A DNA stretch of 64,000 nucleotides from Anolis sagrei (lineage: Eukaryota; Chordata; Lepidosauria; Squamata; Anolidae): positions 91,225,000-91,288,999 of the forward strand of contig NC_090034.1 in assembly GCF_037176765.1 (NCBI RefSeq). The letters are read 5' to 3'. Positions 62,200 to 64,000 of the stretch are shown piece by piece; positions within the stretch are counted from its first letter, which is position 1; every line of letters starts with the position of its first letter. A model generated the notes under the pieces. It did no database searches. It was not told where the DNA came from and saw only the letters and a program-made list of their open reading frames with translations. Both the position numbers and the translations under genes were made by a program.

Positions 62200-62530
62200 A
62201 CCTATTCCTTCCCCCTTTTTCTTCCCCTTCCCCTTTCTCTCCTTTCTTCCTTCTCTACCTTTTTCTTTCATTCCTTCTTTCGCTCTTTGGTTTCATCCTT
62301 CCTTCTCTCTTTCCTTCCTTCCCTCCCCTTCTCTACTTCTTTGTCTCCTTTCTTCCCTCCCTGTTTCCTTCCTTCTTTCCCTTTTTATTTCCTTTTCTCC
62401 TTCCTTCCTTCTTTATCTTTTTCCTGCCTTTCCTTTCTTTTTTCTTTCCTATTTTCTCTTTTTCCTTCTTTCGGTACCTCTTTCCTTCCTTCCTTCTCTC
62501 CTTCCTTCCTGTCCGTTCTCCCCCAATACC
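62200..62530. repeat. Pyrimidine-rich low-complexity tract
   Basis: TTCC/CTTT-rich on the + strand; it produces long Phe/Leu/Pro/Ser frames that are not genes. Confidence 0.8.
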
Positions 62531-62589
62531 ATGGTAGAGTCCCTTCTAACTCTATTCTATGAGTCTATTTAATATAGTAATATATAGTA

Positions 62590-62860
62590 GCATTGGAGGG
62601 AAGGATACTAGAGACAAAGTTGAAGTACTTTGGCCACATCATGAGGAGACAGGAAAGCCTAGAGAAGACAATTATGTTGGGGAAAGTGGAAGGCAAAAGG
62701 AAGAGGGGCCGACCAAGGACAAGATGGATGGATGGCATCCTTGAAGTGACTGGACTGACCTTGAAGGAGCTGGGGGTGGTGACGGCTGACAGGGAGCTCT
62801 GGCGTGGGCTGGTCCATGAGGTCACGAAGAGTCGGAGACGACTGAACAACAACAACAAAT
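62590..62860 (+). mobile_element. BovB LINE, 5'-truncated 3' end
   Basis: + frame encodes [40 protein letters not shown] and [17 protein letters not shown], nearly identical to the end of the intact BovB; ends in ACAACAACAA. Confidence 0.88.
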
Positions 62861-63304
62861 ATAGTAGCAACATTATATTATATAGTAGTATATATAAAAT
62901 AATATATATTATATATATGTATTATATAGAAATATATATAATAGAAATATATGAATTATTGTTGTGTGTGTGTGTGTGTGTGTATCACCAACCAGTGATC
63001 CAACATCCATCCATATGTGTGTGTGTGTATGCGCACATGCGCATGTGTGCATGTGTCTACACTGCCATATATTCCAGTCCTAAGTAGATAATCTGGATTT
63101 TACATGGCAGTGTGGAAGGATTGACTTTGGGTGCATCTACACTGTAGATTTAATAAAGGAGAATGAAGCTGGTGAGGGGAGGAGAAAATCTATTTTCTGT
63201 CGTTTTGAAAGTGGTTTTTGGCATATGTAAGCATGAGTCCCCTTTTGGGGGGGGGGAGGGCAGGGTATAAATATAGGAAATAAATCTATATAAATAAAAA
63301 TGTA

Positions 63305-63560
63305 ATGTTCAATGTGTTGTCGAAGGCTTTCATGGCTGGAATCACTCAGTTCTTGTGGGTTTTTTCGGGCTATATGGCCATGTTCTAGAGGCATTTCTCC
63401 TGACGTTTCGCCTGCATCTATGGCAAGCATCCTCAGAGGTGAGGTGCAAGCATCCTCAGAGGTGACCTCACCTCTGAGGATGCTTGCCATAGATGCAGGC
63501 GAAACGTCAGGAGAAATGCCTCTAGAACATGGCCCTATAGCCCGAAAAAACCCACAAGAA
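63305..63560. mobile_element. Penelope-like end as a near-perfect long hairpin
   Basis: Arms of roughly 75-80 bp (GGCCATGTTCTAGAGGCATT ... GCATCCTCAGAGGTGAGG and its reverse complement) with a short spacer in which part of the arm is repeated. Confidence 0.55.
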
Positions 63561-63639
63561 CTGAATGTAATGTTCGTTTGTGGGATTAACAGAACTCAGA
63601 AACCACTGGACACCTAACCACCCAATGTATGTCCTTAAC

Positions 63640-64000
63640 TCAAAAAAAATTGATTTTGTCATTTGGGAGTTGTAGTTGCTGGGATTTATAGTTTACGTAT
63701 AATCAAAGAACATTCTGAACCCCACCAACAATGGAATTGAACCAAACTGGGCACACAGTTCTCCCATGACCAACAGAAAATACTGGAAGGGTTTGGTGGG
63801 CAGTGTCCTTTGGTTTTAGAGTTGTAGTTCACCTACATCCAAAGATCACTGTGGACTCAAACAATATTGGATCTGGACCAAACTTGGCACAAATATTCCA
63901 TATGGCCAAATGTGAACACTGGTAGAGTATGGGGGAAATAGAATCTTGACATTTGGGAGTTGTAGTTGCTGGGATTTGTAGTTCACCTACAATCACAGAG
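63640..64000 (-). mobile_element. hAT-like transposon, reverse, cut by window end
   Basis: GGGAGTTGTAGTTGCTGGGA, CCCATGACCAACAGAAAATAC and CAAACTTGGCACAAATATTCC, the reverse of blocks in 27486-28187. Confidence 0.5.

Noticed and set aside
62134-62572. Long + frames rich in Phe/Leu/Pro/Ser
   Set aside because: Translation of a pyrimidine-rich low-complexity tract; open in several frames by composition.

Overview
The window looks like vertebrate, and specifically squamate-reptile, nuclear DNA. It is AT-rich and intron-rich. Its interspersed repeats are a lizard/snake set: tRNA-derived SINEs of the Sauria type, BovB, CR1, L2-like and L1 LINEs, Penelope-like elements, and many short hAT-like and other DNA transposons. 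No bacterial-type operon, tRNA, rRNA or CRISPR array was seen. None of the three host genes matches a protein I can name, so gene symbols are blank.

Region 1 (1 to about 25.9 kb, + strand) is the 3' part of one gene whose start lies upstream of the window. It is an array of 14 exon pairs. A 24-nt exon encoding NSFAADPG or a close variant alternates with a 57-nt exon encoding SVDSFNGNAIGGNSFDNNA or a close variant. Every exon is a multiple of 3 and every intron is phase 0, so the visible part reads as a cysteine-free, Asn/Gly/Ser/Phe repeat protein of 27 residues per unit (about 390 residues here). It ends with an acidic exon (DTSDESDDVPLIIY) and a last exon whose first three bases are the stop codon. 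The introns also look alike, so whole exon-intron blocks were duplicated. The last 57-nt exon is diverged and has AT instead of GT at its donor.

Region 2 (27.0 to 60.3 kb, - strand) holds two tandem copies of a small secreted-protein gene inside a segmental duplication. The duplication joints can be placed almost to the base (unit 1 26969-39467, unit 2 39468-60257). Each gene has a signal-peptide exon ([19 protein letters not shown]), a His/Gly/Pro-rich exon, short acidic exons with Ser-x-Glu motifs, Gly-Lys-rich exon(s) that become acidic, a short last coding exon with the stop, and an untranslated last exon. All coding introns are phase 0. Copy 1 has two small exons not found in copy 2. Copy 2 has two Gly-Lys exons because of an internal duplication, which now also contains two L1 remnants.

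The + gene and the - genes point tail to tail. They share an unusual design: tiny phase-0 exons, no cysteine, low-complexity sequence, Ser-x-Glu sites and an almost or fully untranslated last exon. This resembles secretory calcium-binding phosphoprotein (SCPP) genes or salivary repeat-protein genes. That assignment is inference: no known SCPP neighbour is in view, and the signal peptide seems to share the first exon with the 5' UTR, which is not the usual SCPP layout.

Region 3 (60.3 to 64 kb) shows no host gene. It contains LINE remnants, a palindromic CTTAAG-rich minisatellite, pyrimidine-rich DNA, a BovB 3' fragment, a long hairpin from a Penelope-like end and a hAT-like repeat. The best preserved mobile element is a BovB LINE (56228-59441) with an unbroken 1050-codon frame and a 9-bp target duplication. 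It sits in intron 1 of copy 2, and the empty site is preserved in copy 1.
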